A stretch of DNA of 64,000 bases from Spirosoma oryzicola (GCF_021233055.1 NZ_CP089538.1:2806501-2870500); one strand, 5' to 3'. Shown: positions 35,510 through 45,386, counted from the first letter of the stretch. Notes: a model not told the origin generated them from the letters alone. Program-made: numbers and translations.

Positions 35510-37093
35510 TTAAAATGGGGTTTCCTGACCAGGGTCGGCGTGGCCGAAGTTCGAACGGTCGTTCGCCTTACTCTTGAAGACGTTGCCCACTGGCGGAGCG
35601 TCGAAACTGCTTAGCCCGTTCATTTCGGGGGTGAATCCCTGCGTCGGTACGGGTTCGAAGTACGAATCCAGATCGCAGAATTTCGTGAATTTGTTAATAA
35701 ACCGGAGTTGGATCGTATCGAGCGAACCGCTTCGGTTTTTGGCAATGATAACCTCGCCAATGCCGGCGGTTGAGTTTCCGTTTTCGTCCTGGGTGATGTT
35801 GTAGTACTCGGGGCGGTACAGGAAGCACACCATGTCAGCATCCTGCTCGATAGATCCCGATTCCCGAAGGTCGGAAAGCTGCGGCTTCTTGTCACCACCG
35901 CGCGTTTCAACGGCCCGGCTCAACTGCGACAGCGCGATGACGGGTACGTTCAGTTCTTTCGCCAGGTTTTTCAGCGCCCGCGAAATCGAGGCAATTTCCT
36001 GCTCGCGGTTACCGCCACCCTTGCCTGATGTATCACCCGACATAAGCTGAAGGTAGTCAATGACGACCATCTGAATATCGTGCTGTGCTTTCAGACGGCG
36101 GCATTTTGCCCGCAGTTCCAGAATAGACAGGGCAGGCGTGTCGTCAATAAAGATCGGTGCTTCGGTCAGCCGCTGAATTTTATGGTGGAGTTGCGTCCAC
36201 TCGTGCGGAGCCAGCGTTCCTTTCCGTATTTTTTCGGAATCGATCTCGGCTTCCGCCGAAATAAGCCGGTTGACCAGCTGTACCGACGACATCTCCAGGG
36301 AGAAAATAGCGACGGGTTTGCCGTGGTCGACGGCGGCATTGCGCAGGGCCGAAACGACAAACGCCGTTTTACCCATCGCAGGTCTGGCCGCCAGAATAAT
36401 CAATTCCGTTGGTTGCCAGCCCGATGTCACCCGATCAAGGTTCGTAAAGCCTGATGGTACGCCCGTCAGTCCCTCCTGGTTTTTCTTTGTTTCCAGTTCA
36501 TTGAGAGCCATCCTGACGATGGTACTCATGTCGGCGTAGTTCTTCTTGATGTTCGATTCCGAAATCTTGAAGAGCGATTGCTCAGTGCGGTCGAGCAGTT
36601 CAAAAACGTCGGTTGTGTCCTCGTAGGCGTCGCGCAGAATCGTAGACGACATCGAGATCAGTGCCCGTTTCAGGGCCTGCTCGGATATAACCCGCGCGTG
36701 ATACTCGATGTTAGCCGCCGAGTTAACCCGGAATGTAAGTTCAGAAACGTAACCTCCACCACCGACAATTTCAATCTCGCCCGTTTTGCGCAGTTGCTGC
36801 GTAACGGTCAGTAGATCAATCGGATCGGAGTTGCCAAACAGGGTCAGAATGGCGTTGTAAATTCGCTGATGCGCTTCTTTGTAAAACGTTTCCGGCTTCA
36901 GAATGTCAACAACCGAAGAAAGCGCGTCTTTTTCGATCATGAGAGCCCCCAACACGGCCTCTTCCAGATCAAGAGCCTGTGGTGGCAACTTACCGAGCCC
37001 GGTATCGAGCCAGTGATTGCCTGCTTGCTGACGACCGCCGGCGAAGGCGGAGGGTTTGCGAAGGTGTTGGTTAGGACGTGCGTTATTTTCCAT
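35510..37093 (-). CDS. dnaB: Replicative DNA helicase DnaB
   Basis: A 527-residue hexameric helicase that unwinds DNA at the fork. The N-terminal domain begins LPPQALDLEEAVLGALMIEK. The RecA-like C-terminal domain has Walker A AARPAMGKTAF, Walker B MVVIDYLQLM, SQLSRAVETR and QDADMVCFLYRPEY. No intein is present. The C-terminal tail of about 50 residues (after FCDLDSYFEP) is low complexity, as in other Bacteroidota. Confidence 0.96.
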   Translation of the reverse strand: MENNARPNQHLRKPSAFAGGRQQAGNHWLDTGLGKLPPQALDLEEAVLGALMIEKDALSSVVDILKPETFYKEAHQRIYNAILTLFGNSDPIDLLTVTQQLRKTGEIEIVGGGGYVSELTFRVNSAANIEYHARVISEQALKRALISMSSTILRDAYEDTTDVFELLDRTEQSLFKISESNIKKNYADMSTIVRMALNELETKKNQEGLTGVPSGFTNLDRVTSGWQPTELIILAARPAMGKTAFVVSALRNAAVDHGKPVAIFSLEMSSVQLVNRLISAEAEIDSEKIRKGTLAPHEWTQLHHKIQRLTEAPIFIDDTPALSILELRAKCRRLKAQHDIQMVVIDYLQLMSGDTSGKGGGNREQEIASISRALKNLAKELNVPVIALSQLSRAVETRGGDKKPQLSDLRESGSIEQDADMVCFLYRPEYYNITQDENGNSTAGIGEVIIAKNRSGSLDTIQLRFINKFTKFCDLDSYFEPVPTQGFTPEMNGLSSFDAPPVGNVFKSKANDRSNFGHADPGQETPF

Positions 37094-37449
37094 CTCTTAC
37101 TGCAAGTTTACGCATTCCTCCCTGCATAAGGCAAGCCTCTGCCAATTGTCGTATAGGCTGCGCAAACCTGGATTCGCTCGTAACATTCTGGTAATGTTAA
37201 TGGTATCAAGCCGAAAAAAAATATCTTTTTTAAGCAACGGCGCAAGGGTATTCTAGCGTATACCGATAAAACCGATGGAGTCTGTATGTCAGCAAGGTAA
37301 CATTTTCTTCATACAAATCCAGCCGTTTTTATCCATTGGCCTTGGCAAATAAGAATTAAATCGAAACGAATAAATTTTTGTTTAAATGTGTTGTAGGAGT
37401 AGAGAAATCGCTTACTTTTCGGAATCACACTTAAAACGCTATTTATCAT
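37094..37449. other. Divergent control region between dnaB and phoH
   Basis: 356 bp without a gene. A TAAATTTTTG at 37371-37380 is near, but not equal to, a -7 element for phoH. I could not assign either promoter confidently. Confidence 0.4.
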
Positions 37450-38412
37450 TTGGTCGAAAAAGTCATCACCCTCGACAACGTATCGCTCATCGACTTTTTG
37501 GGCGTAGAGAACCACAATATTAAAGAAGTGGCTGCTGCGTTCCCGATGAGCAAAATCATCTCGCGCGGTAACGAAATCCGCATTAAAGGCACGACGCCCG
37601 AGATTACCCGCATCAGTGATATCCTGGATTCGCTGATGGAGCATTACCAGAAATACGGCAAATTAACCCACGAGAACGTGCAGAGCTACATCAGTCATAG
37701 CGGCCAGCCAACGGGCGTTAACCCGGGACAGCCCGTGTTGCCCGACGATGACGAAGTGCTCGTTTACGGGAACCGGGGCATTGTCGTCCGGGCTAAGACG
37801 GACAACCAGAAACGCCTGGTCGAAGCCGCTGAGAAACACGATCTCGTATTTGCGATTGGGCCAGCTGGTACGGGTAAAACCTACACCGCTGTGGCTATTG
37901 CCGTACGTGCGTTGAAAAATAAAGAGGTAAAGAAAATCATTATTACGCGTCCTGCGGTTGAAGCAGGTGAAAATCTGGGTTTTCTACCGGGCGATCTGAA
38001 GGAAAAGATCGATCCGTACCTGCGCCCGATTTATGATGCGCTTGATGACATGATCCCGGCGGAAAAACTAAAGTTTTACACCGAAAACCGGATCATCGAA
38101 ATCGCACCGCTGGCTTACATGCGTGGTCGGACACTCAACAACGCGTTTATTTTGCTCGACGAAGCGCAGAATACGACGCCGATGCAGATGAAGATGTTCC
38201 TGACCCGGATGGGGCCGTCGTCGAAAGCAATCATTACGGGTGACCGCTCACAGATTGACTTGCCCAACAAGCAGAAGTCTGGTTTGGTTGAGTCAATTGA
38301 CATCCTGAAATCAATAAAAGGAATCTCGTTCGTTGAACTCGACGGTCGTGATGTGGTGCGGCACCGGCTTGTGCGGGAAATTATTACAGCGTATGAAAAA
38401 GCAGGGCAATAG
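37450..38412 (+). CDS. phoH: PhoH-like ATPase
   Basis: A 320-residue P-loop ATPase of the PhoH/YbeZ family, linked to RNA metabolism and often to YbeY. The start is TTG (VEKVITLDNVS follows); an in-frame TAA 18 bp upstream leaves no ATG. Walker A is GPAGTGKT (about 137-144), followed by ITRPAVEAGENLGFLPGDL, and Walker B is FILLDEAQN. Length is typical. Its last 20 bp overlap the start of the M43 protease gene. Confidence 0.9.
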   Translation: MVEKVITLDNVSLIDFLGVENHNIKEVAAAFPMSKIISRGNEIRIKGTTPEITRISDILDSLMEHYQKYGKLTHENVQSYISHSGQPTGVNPGQPVLPDDDEVLVYGNRGIVVRAKTDNQKRLVEAAEKHDLVFAIGPAGTGKTYTAVAIAVRALKNKEVKKIIITRPAVEAGENLGFLPGDLKEKIDPYLRPIYDALDDMIPAEKLKFYTENRIIEIAPLAYMRGRTLNNAFILLDEAQNTTPMQMKMFLTRMGPSSKAIITGDRSQIDLPNKQKSGLVESIDILKSIKGISFVELDGRDVVRHRLVREIITAYEKAGQ

Positions 38413-39748
38413 CCTGAAAAACCTACTCAAAAGAACCGACTGGCTTTGGCTGGCCGGTTCTTTTGTATGCCTGTTGGTAGCAACGACGAAGGCGCAAACG
38501 GTTGATGAAACAAGCCTGAAACGGTGCGGTACCAGCGAATACGAAAAGCGTGTCCTGCAAATTCGTAATCCAAATCGGCTGCATCAGATCAACGAACTCA
38601 ACCGCCGGATTCTGGAAGCTGAAAAAAACGGCATGTCGGGGCGCCAGGCTGCTGATGAGACCGTTTATCGAATCCCCGTCGTCGTGCATGTTGTACACGG
38701 CAATGCGTCTGGTCAAATCGGTGGTGCCAACAATACCAATATTTCCGACGAACAGATCGCTTCGCAGATCCAGGTACTCAACGAAGATTACCGCCGGAAA
38801 GAAGGAACCAACGGCTACAACACAAGTGCCATCGGGGCGGATGCAAAGATTGAGTTTTTTCTGGCGACGGCTGACCCGAACGGACAGGCGACCAACGGCA
38901 TTACCCGGCATTATTACGCGCAAAAATCATCATTCGATATTTTTACGGACGATGTGCTTTTATCGCGGATTGCATACTGGCCCAGCGACCGCTATCTGAA
39001 CATCTGGGTTACGACATTACAAAATAACTATCTGGGTTATACGCAGTTTCCGACGGCGGCTGATACGTTGAAAGGATTACCCGGTGAGTCCGACGAGTTT
39101 GTGGATGGGTCCATCATTGATTATCGGTACTTCGGGCGAAAAACTGGGACGGTGACCAGCGCTAGCTATTCGCTTGGCCGGACGGCAACGCACGAAATTG
39201 GCCACTGGCTGGGGCTGATCCACACCTGGGGCGATGGCGATGGATGCGCCGAAGACTACGTAGCAGACACCCCGCCAACCAAAGCTGCTAACCAGACTAC
39301 CCAATGCCGAACTACGTATTCCACGTGTTTCAACGGTGTACAAACGCGTGATCTGACCGAAGATTACATGGATTACTCGCCTGACGCCTGCATGAATCTG
39401 TTCACGCAGGGGCAAGTCAGCCGAATGCGGGCGGTATTGCAGTTCAGTCCTCGGCGGGCCAAGCTCATCAAATCACTTGCTGCATTGCCCGAAACGGAGA
39501 ACCTGACCATCAACGTTTATCCCAATCCCGCTGTATCCGACCCTACGGTTGATGTGCAGTTGAAGGGTTTTCAGTCGTTTACGGTTGATCTGGAAGACAT
39601 GAGCGGACGGCAAGTGCGGAAGCTGAACTACACCAACGCACCGAGCACGCGCGTCAGTGTTCCAATCAGCGGTTTACCAACGGGCTTATACATTTTGCGG
39701 GTTAAAACGGAGGGCGAAACGACCAGTAAGCGCTTGCTGGTGCAGTAG
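38393..39748 (+). CDS. Secreted M43 (pappalysin-like) zinc metalloprotease with T9SS type A domain
   Basis: A 451-residue protease. The ATG at 38393 lies inside the end of phoH and gives a leader (DWLWLAGSFVCLLVATTKAQ). The zinc motif HEIGHWLGLIH (about 266-276) and the Met-turn DYMDYSPDACMN (about 325-336) define the M43 family. The sorting domain covers about 375-451 (NVYPNPAVSDPTVDV, GLPTGLYILRV). It should act outside the cell on proteins. The 20-bp overlap with phoH is unusual for two functionally unrelated proteins. Confidence 0.9.
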   Translation: MKKQGNSLKNLLKRTDWLWLAGSFVCLLVATTKAQTVDETSLKRCGTSEYEKRVLQIRNPNRLHQINELNRRILEAEKNGMSGRQAADETVYRIPVVVHVVHGNASGQIGGANNTNISDEQIASQIQVLNEDYRRKEGTNGYNTSAIGADAKIEFFLATADPNGQATNGITRHYYAQKSSFDIFTDDVLLSRIAYWPSDRYLNIWVTTLQNNYLGYTQFPTAADTLKGLPGESDEFVDGSIIDYRYFGRKTGTVTSASYSLGRTATHEIGHWLGLIHTWGDGDGCAEDYVADTPPTKAANQTTQCRTTYSTCFNGVQTRDLTEDYMDYSPDACMNLFTQGQVSRMRAVLQFSPRRAKLIKSLAALPETENLTINVYPNPAVSDPTVDVQLKGFQSFTVDLEDMSGRQVRKLNYTNAPSTRVSVPISGLPTGLYILRVKTEGETTSKRLLVQ

Positions 39749-39836
39749 AAATTAGGACCAGGGGTTGCGGTGCGGTTAACAGAATAAATCGTATACTTGG
39801 CAATTGTATCCCCGAAAAGCCTAATCGCCAGTCCGT

Positions 39837-40289
39837 ATGATTACCGTTTTACCAGTAGCCAACGAAAAGGAGCTGAACGACGCTTTTGCCATTCGACGAA
39901 TTGTTTTTGTGGATGAGCAAAACGTGCATCCTGATGAAGAATACGATGAATTTGAGACGACCAGCACCCATTTCCTGGCTCGGGCCGATGGAGAACCCTG
40001 CGGCACAGCGCGCTGGCGACGTACATCGAATGGGGTTAAACTGGAACGCTTTGCCGTTTTGCCCACCTGCCGGGGAAAGGGCGTCGGTAAAGCGCTGGTT
40101 CAGACGGTGCTGAACGACGTTTTCAGCCAACAGCCGGAGCCTATTGAAAGCATATACCTTCACGCCCAGGTAACGGCTATGCCGCTCTACGCGGGTTTTG
40201 GATTCGTTCCCGTCGGGGCAATATTCGACGAAGCCGGTATACCTCATTGCAAGATGGTATTGCCGGGCTCAGCCTACACGAAAGAATGA
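39837..40289 (+). CDS. GNAT family N-acetyltransferase
   Basis: A 150-residue acetyl-CoA-dependent acetyltransferase. RRIVFVDEQNVHPDEEYDEF resembles the ElaA/YjcF subgroup, and LERFAVLPTCRGKGVGKAL holds the acetyl-CoA pyrophosphate loop. FGFVPVGAIFDEAGIPHCKM is typical of the C-terminal end. The substrate is unknown. Its stop overlaps the comEC start by 4 bp. Confidence 0.88.
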   Translation: MITVLPVANEKELNDAFAIRRIVFVDEQNVHPDEEYDEFETTSTHFLARADGEPCGTARWRRTSNGVKLERFAVLPTCRGKGVGKALVQTVLNDVFSQQPEPIESIYLHAQVTAMPLYAGFGFVPVGAIFDEAGIPHCKMVLPGSAYTKE

Positions 40290-42478
40290 GTCCGCAGGGT
40301 ACAGTCGGACAACCGTTTGTTCGCTTCGCAGCTGCGTTGATTGCGGGCATTGTCGTTTACGATCAATGGCCCCACGCTTGTGCCATTCCCTTATTGGCGC
40401 TGGTAGTTGGAACAGGATTGTTCGGTTTCGGATTTGTCCAGAATCGAAACCGTATGCTGAAACCGATACAGATCAAGCAGGGGCTCGGCGGACTATTGAT
40501 CCTAGTGGCATTGGGGTGGGGTATTGCCTACCAGCATACGGCTAGTAATCGCCCGAATAACATCAGTCACCTACGCGATACCTTGCAGGCCTACGAGGGC
40601 GTGATTGCTGCCCAGCCCGAAGAACGGGCTAAAACTTACCGCGTCGAACTGGAAATCCGACGGGGCAACTGGCTGAGTAGCGACAGTGCCCAACAGTGGC
40701 AGCCGCTTAGTGGCCGGGTGATCGTTTATCTGGATAAAGCCGCTCAGAAGGTAACAGAAGGGGATAGTGCCAAAGCTGTTGGGTCGGTAGTGGCCCGACC
40801 TCGGTACGGTGATGTATGGGTCGTGTTGGGATCTCCTCGGCCAATTGATCCGCCCCTGAATCCTGGCGAGTTTAATTACAAGCGATACCTCAGCTACCGC
40901 AACATCTACCACCAGCAATACCTACGTCCGTTCCAGCGAACGATAATAGGCTACGACCCACCGAATCCGGTGACAAGGCTGGCGACTGCGGTCAACAGTT
41001 GGGCGGATAGCGTATTCACCCGGCAGATTGGTTCCCGTGCCGAATACGGCATCGTTAACGCCATGATTCTGGGCGTACGGGACGATCTGGATACCGAACT
41101 CTACCGCGCTTATTCAGCCGCCGGGGCCGTTCACGTCTTGTCTGTATCGGGCTTGCACGTTGGTATTTTATTTGCCGTGCTGACGTTTCTGTTGCGTTTT
41201 CTGACCAAGCGACCACGCGGAAAGCTGCTGATGGCGGTGTTGCAATTGGCTATTTTGTGGTTTTACGCCCTGGTAACCGGGTTTTCGCCCCCCGTGCTGC
41301 GGTCGGCAGGGATGTTTACGCTGGTTATCGTAGCCAATGCGTTCGGGCGGCAGCAGCAGTTGATGAACACGCTGGGCGCATCGGCTTTTTTTATACTGTG
41401 CTTTGATCCGTATGCGGTGTTTTCGGCCGGGTTCCAGTTGTCGTATTTGGCGGTGGCCGGTATTAGTGCCTGGCAATCGTCGCTTTACCAGACGTACACG
41501 TTTCGAAACCAGTGGGTCAACCGGCTATGGGAGCTAACAGCGGTAGCACTGGTAGCCCAGCTTATCACGTTTCCCTTGGGAGTCTTTTATTTCCACCAGT
41601 TCCCGACTTACTTTCTGCTGGCAAATCCGATCGTTATCGTCATGTCGGAAATCCTGTTGCCACTAGCGATGGTAACGCTGGCATTGAGTTGGGTTCCTTA
41701 TGTAAATGAACTGCTCGGTTGGCTGTTGCAGAAAACGGCCTGGTTATTAAACTATGCCGTTTCGCAAACGGGTCAGTTGCCCGGTGCTGCCTGGGAAGGA
41801 TTGTGGTTATCGCCCGTGGCGATGCTGTTGACCTATGCCGTTATCTTTTGTGCTGTCGCGCTGGTTATGGTTCGTAACCGCGCGTATCTGTGGGCTGCTT
41901 GCGTCAGCGCCTTGCTGTTATCGAGTGTGTTGCTCTGGAACCAATACGAACAGGCGCATCAGCAACGACTGGCTATTCATTTCCTGCCTCATCGAACAGC
42001 TATTAGTCTGACTTACGGCCACAAAAGCACATTGCTGACGGATGTAGACCCGACTGATACCCGTTCGTTCGATTTTTACCTGAAGAATACGTTCGGACAA
42101 TGGGGTGTTTCCAGGCTTATGGTTAACAACCTGCGTTATGACGCCAAACAAACGGCCAGCCCACCAAAAAAGGATGCGGCCTTTTACCAGACCAAGGAAT
42201 ACGCCCTTTGGGTGTGGCGTGGTAAAACCCTGTTGCTGGTCAACAAATTGACCGGACGTAATCGGTGGAAGCTCCCGGCGGTGGTTGATTACCTGATTAT
42301 TCGTCGGAACGCCCTGCGCGAGTGGGACCAGTTAAACGGGCGAGTCGTGGCCCGACACATCATCTTCGATGATTCGAGCAAGACACCACTGACTGATAAG
42401 CTGTTAGCCGAAGCGAAGCAACGCGGCATAACGTGCTACTCGGTCCGGCAGATGGGCGCCTACGTGACCGATTTATAG
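40286..42478 (+). CDS. ComEC/Rec2 family DNA-uptake channel protein
   Basis: A 730-residue membrane protein. The ATG at 40286 overlaps the GNAT stop (ATGA). The N-terminus has two or three membrane helices and an OB-like DUF4131 domain (about 60-190), followed by the competence domain (about 230-500) with AAGAVHVLSVSGLHVGIL and GFSPPVLRSAGMF. The C-terminal 150 residues show no HxHxDH metallo-beta-lactamase motif, so the nuclease-like domain of long ComEC forms is absent or degenerate. It would carry single-stranded DNA across the inner membrane. Confidence 0.87.
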   Translation: MSPQGTVGQPFVRFAAALIAGIVVYDQWPHACAIPLLALVVGTGLFGFGFVQNRNRMLKPIQIKQGLGGLLILVALGWGIAYQHTASNRPNNISHLRDTLQAYEGVIAAQPEERAKTYRVELEIRRGNWLSSDSAQQWQPLSGRVIVYLDKAAQKVTEGDSAKAVGSVVARPRYGDVWVVLGSPRPIDPPLNPGEFNYKRYLSYRNIYHQQYLRPFQRTIIGYDPPNPVTRLATAVNSWADSVFTRQIGSRAEYGIVNAMILGVRDDLDTELYRAYSAAGAVHVLSVSGLHVGILFAVLTFLLRFLTKRPRGKLLMAVLQLAILWFYALVTGFSPPVLRSAGMFTLVIVANAFGRQQQLMNTLGASAFFILCFDPYAVFSAGFQLSYLAVAGISAWQSSLYQTYTFRNQWVNRLWELTAVALVAQLITFPLGVFYFHQFPTYFLLANPIVIVMSEILLPLAMVTLALSWVPYVNELLGWLLQKTAWLLNYAVSQTGQLPGAAWEGLWLSPVAMLLTYAVIFCAVALVMVRNRAYLWAACVSALLLSSVLLWNQYEQAHQQRLAIHFLPHRTAISLTYGHKSTLLTDVDPTDTRSFDFYLKNTFGQWGVSRLMVNNLRYDAKQTASPPKKDAAFYQTKEYALWVWRGKTLLLVNKLTGRNRWKLPAVVDYLIIRRNALREWDQLNGRVVARHIIFDDSSKTPLTDKLLAEAKQRGITCYSVRQMGAYVTDL

Positions 42479-42502
42479 CAGGGCAATATTCTGTTAAACG
42501 AA

Positions 42503-42532
42503 GTGCGGTCAGGTTTGAGAACCTGACCGCAC
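42503..42532. terminator. Bidirectional terminator between comEC and Spy-like gene
   Basis: A 13-bp perfect stem (42503-42515 with 42520-42532) with a 4-nt loop lies between convergent genes. Confidence 0.8.
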
Positions 42533-42573
42533 ACTCATTATAAACTGTCGGCTTTACCAGACCGCATTGTGGA

Positions 42574-43116
42574 TCAATGATTGACCGCCTTGTTGGTTGA
42601 ATCTTTTTTGGGAGCGGGTGGGCGGTACCCGCCGATGTCTTTCTGCATCGCTTCCTTCTTCGACTGATAAAGCGACCATTGATCCGCAGTCAGGATCGGA
42701 CGAAGTTTATCTTCTTTTTCTTCGTTCATCATCAGCATCATATCCTGAATCTGCTTGATCGTTTCGGGCGAAGGGCGTTCCCCTTTCGTACCAACGATGT
42801 CCTTGATAGCGTCCTGCTGCTGACTGGCGTATTCATTGTTGAGCTGTTTGACCGCCTTCGCCTGATCTTTCGTCAGCGCCAGATTGTCTTTCAGCCACTT
42901 CGTTTCTTTGTTTGCCATGTCACCGGCGATGTTGGGAATCGACGCTCGTGGCGAGGAACTCGGCATGCTTTGCATACCACCCATGCGCCCATAACCGCCA
43001 CCGCCATAGCCGCCCCCGTAGCCCCCGTACTGACCAAAGCTCGCATGCGTGAGCATCAGTCCCGTACCCAGGCATACACTAGACAACAATACGCTTAAAC
43101 GAATCCGAAATTTCAT
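42574..43116 (-). CDS. Spy/CpxP-like periplasmic protein with Gly-rich segment
   Basis: A 180-residue exported protein. The signal peptide ends near HASFGQ. Residues 29-48 are a Gly/Tyr repeat (YGGYGGGYGGGG-type). The helical body has LALTKDQAKAVKQLNNEYASQQQ and LRPILTADQWSLYQSKK, the LTxxQ pattern of Spy/CpxP proteins that bind unfolded or metal-exposed periplasmic proteins. The role is inferred from the pattern only. Confidence 0.68.
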   Translation of the reverse strand: MKFRIRLSVLLSSVCLGTGLMLTHASFGQYGGYGGGYGGGGYGRMGGMQSMPSSSPRASIPNIAGDMANKETKWLKDNLALTKDQAKAVKQLNNEYASQQQDAIKDIVGTKGERPSPETIKQIQDMMLMMNEEKEDKLRPILTADQWSLYQSKKEAMQKDIGGYRPPAPKKDSTNKAVNH

Positions 43117-43297
43117 GATAATTGCTTCTTGGACAAGTACAGTTGTTAAACGGCAAAGTTCGCTAAAAATTAAAGGAAACCCATATTTCTTTGCGTAATC
43201 ATTCGTTCGAAGGCCAAGCCGATAATTAAGGCTTTAAGGCCCTGTTAAGGACGATTTTTCCTAAACTTTTCTTTCCAACAGTCCGTTAGTTAAGCAT

Positions 43298-43951
43298 ATG
43301 GAAACGCTCGAAAAAATTCGTAAAGCGTACACCGAGTACGTCCTCGAAAACGGAAAACAACCCACCTCTGTCTTCCAGTTTGCCAAGAAGCTAAAACTAG
43401 CCGAAGCCGATTTCTACAAGGACTATGCGTCCTTCGACGCCATTGAGGCTGATGTCTGGCTAACGTTTTTCAACGAAGCGAAAGCAACCGTTGAAGCCGA
43501 CGAAACGTACCAAGGCTATTCGGTGCGGGAAAAAGTACTGGCTTTTTATTACACCTGGATTGAATTGCTCAAAACGCAGCGCAGCTTTGTCGTCTACAGC
43601 GTTGGGCGATTGCGGGAAGAAAGCAAGAACCAGCGCGGGCTGGGTGCTTCTAAATCGCAGGTTCTTCAACCATTCAAGGAAGCTTTCTTCGACTACGCCC
43701 GCGACCTGCTGGCCGAAGGTCGTGAAAGTAAGGAAGTCGAGCCTCGTCCGTTTATTACGGACCGCTACCCGAACGCGCTCTGGGCGCAAACCCTTTATCT
43801 GCTCGATTTCTGGGTGCGTGATGTGAGTAAAAACTTTGAAAAAACCGATACCGCTATCGAAAAAGCGGTCAATACGGCGTTCGATCTTATCGGTCGCTCA
43901 CCGCTCGATACCCTTGTTGATTTCGCCAAGTTCATGTACCAAAATAAATGA
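43298..43951 (+). CDS. TetR-like (COQ9-like) protein
   Basis: A 217-residue all-helical protein. The N-terminal 50 residues look like a TetR DNA-binding region (IRKAYTEYVLENG ... VFQFAKKLKLAEADFYKDYASFDAIEADV). The ligand-domain part has LYLLDFWVRDVSKNFEKTDTAIEKAV. The adjoining ABC1-kinase gene recalls COQ9/COQ8 pairing in quinone synthesis, since COQ9 has a TetR fold. Whether it still binds DNA or acts as a lipid-binding partner cannot be told from the sequence. Confidence 0.7.
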   Translation: METLEKIRKAYTEYVLENGKQPTSVFQFAKKLKLAEADFYKDYASFDAIEADVWLTFFNEAKATVEADETYQGYSVREKVLAFYYTWIELLKTQRSFVVYSVGRLREESKNQRGLGASKSQVLQPFKEAFFDYARDLLAEGRESKEVEPRPFITDRYPNALWAQTLYLLDFWVRDVSKNFEKTDTAIEKAVNTAFDLIGRSPLDTLVDFAKFMYQNK

Positions 43952-44048
43952 GTGAATCGTGAATGCGTGATTGAGCGAACAGCTATCGGTAGACCGGTAT
44001 ACGGGCGCGAAACTTACTCATTCATTCGCTTAATTACCTATTGAGAAA

Positions 44049-45374
44049 ATGAAAACCCAAAGCTCCGTCCCAACGACCAAAGTTGCCCGTGCCAGCCAGT
44101 TTGTGAAGGCCGGAGTAAAGGTCGGTGGGAATTACATCAAGCATTACAGTAAGAAACTGATTGATCCAAGCCTGTCGCGCGAAGAACTGCACCAGGACAA
44201 CGCGGCTGATATTTACAATGCCCTGAGCGAATTGAAAGGATCGGCCCTGAAAATGGCGCAGATGCTCAGTATGGACCGGGGCCTGCTGCCGGTGGCTTAT
44301 TCCGACAAATTCACGATGGCGCAGTATTCGGCTCCGCCCTTATCGGGGCCGCTGGTTGTCAAAACATTCCGGACGTATTTCGGTAAAGCACCGTCTCAAC
44401 TGTTTGATAAGTTTGACAGTGAAGCGATGAACGCGGCTAGTATCGGGCAGGTGCATCAGGCGTGGAAAGACGGTAAAAAGCTGGCTGTCAAAGTGCAGTA
44501 TCCGGGGGTAGCCGACGCGGTAAGCTCTGACTTAAAGATTGCAAAACCACTGGCGGTTCGGCTGCTTAGTCTCAACGAGCGCGACATTGACCGGTACATG
44601 GGTGAAGTAGAATCGAAGCTGCTCGAAGAAACTGACTATGAACTCGAACTTCGGCGGTCGATCGAGATTTCGGAAGCCTGCGCGCACATTCCGGGCTTGA
44701 TCTTTCCAAAATACTATCCCGAACTATCGTCGAAGCGCATCCTAACCATGGACTGGCTCGATGGGTTGCATTTAAAAGATTTCCTGAAAACAAATCCCTC
44801 GCAGGAGGTGCGTAACCGCATTGGGCAGTCGCTGTGGGATTTTTACGATTACCAGATCCATACGCTGCGTCAGGTTCACGCCGATCCCCATCCGGGCAAC
44901 TTCCTGATGCGCCCGGACGGTACGATGGGCGTTATTGATTTCGGCTGTGTAAAAGTCATTCCGGATTTCTACTATGACAATTACTTCCGGCTTGTTAATC
45001 CCGACACGATTGATGATGATGCGCTGACGGAGACGATTTTCGAAAACCTGGAGTTTTTAAATCCGCAGGATTCACCAAGAGACCGTGCGTTTTTCTCCGA
45101 TCTGTTCAAGCAGATGATCCGGATGTTAGGCGAACCCTTTGCCGTCGATGAATTCGACTTTGGCGATGATGCTTATTTTAACAAAGTGTACGCCTTTGCC
45201 GAAGATTTGTCGAAAGTAGAGGAGTTGAAAAGCTCGAAGGTCGCCCGGGGATCGCAGGATGGGCTGTACGTAAACCGAACCTATTACGGCTTGTACGCGA
45301 TGCTCAATGAATTAAAAGCCAAGGTGGTGACGACCAAACCCGAATGGCTTCGCTCAAAGAAAGTACTAGCATAG
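44049..45374 (+). CDS. ABC1/UbiB (COQ8-like) atypical kinase
   Basis: A 441-residue member of the ABC1/UbiB family of kinase-like ATPases linked to isoprenoid-quinone metabolism. KGSALKMAQMLSMD (about 59-72) is the KxGQ-type motif, with QMLS in the family position. AASIGQVHQA is the Ala-rich loop, AVKVQYPG holds the ATP-site Lys, HADPHPGNFL (about 277-286) is the catalytic loop and GVIDFGCVK the metal loop. No membrane helix is obvious at the C-terminus. It lies 97 bp after the TetR-like gene. Confidence 0.88.
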   Translation: MKTQSSVPTTKVARASQFVKAGVKVGGNYIKHYSKKLIDPSLSREELHQDNAADIYNALSELKGSALKMAQMLSMDRGLLPVAYSDKFTMAQYSAPPLSGPLVVKTFRTYFGKAPSQLFDKFDSEAMNAASIGQVHQAWKDGKKLAVKVQYPGVADAVSSDLKIAKPLAVRLLSLNERDIDRYMGEVESKLLEETDYELELRRSIEISEACAHIPGLIFPKYYPELSSKRILTMDWLDGLHLKDFLKTNPSQEVRNRIGQSLWDFYDYQIHTLRQVHADPHPGNFLMRPDGTMGVIDFGCVKVIPDFYYDNYFRLVNPDTIDDDALTETIFENLEFLNPQDSPRDRAFFSDLFKQMIRMLGEPFAVDEFDFGDDAYFNKVYAFAEDLSKVEELKSSKVARGSQDGLYVNRTYYGLYAMLNELKAKVVTTKPEWLRSKKVLA

Positions 45375-45386
45375 CATGTGCTTTTA

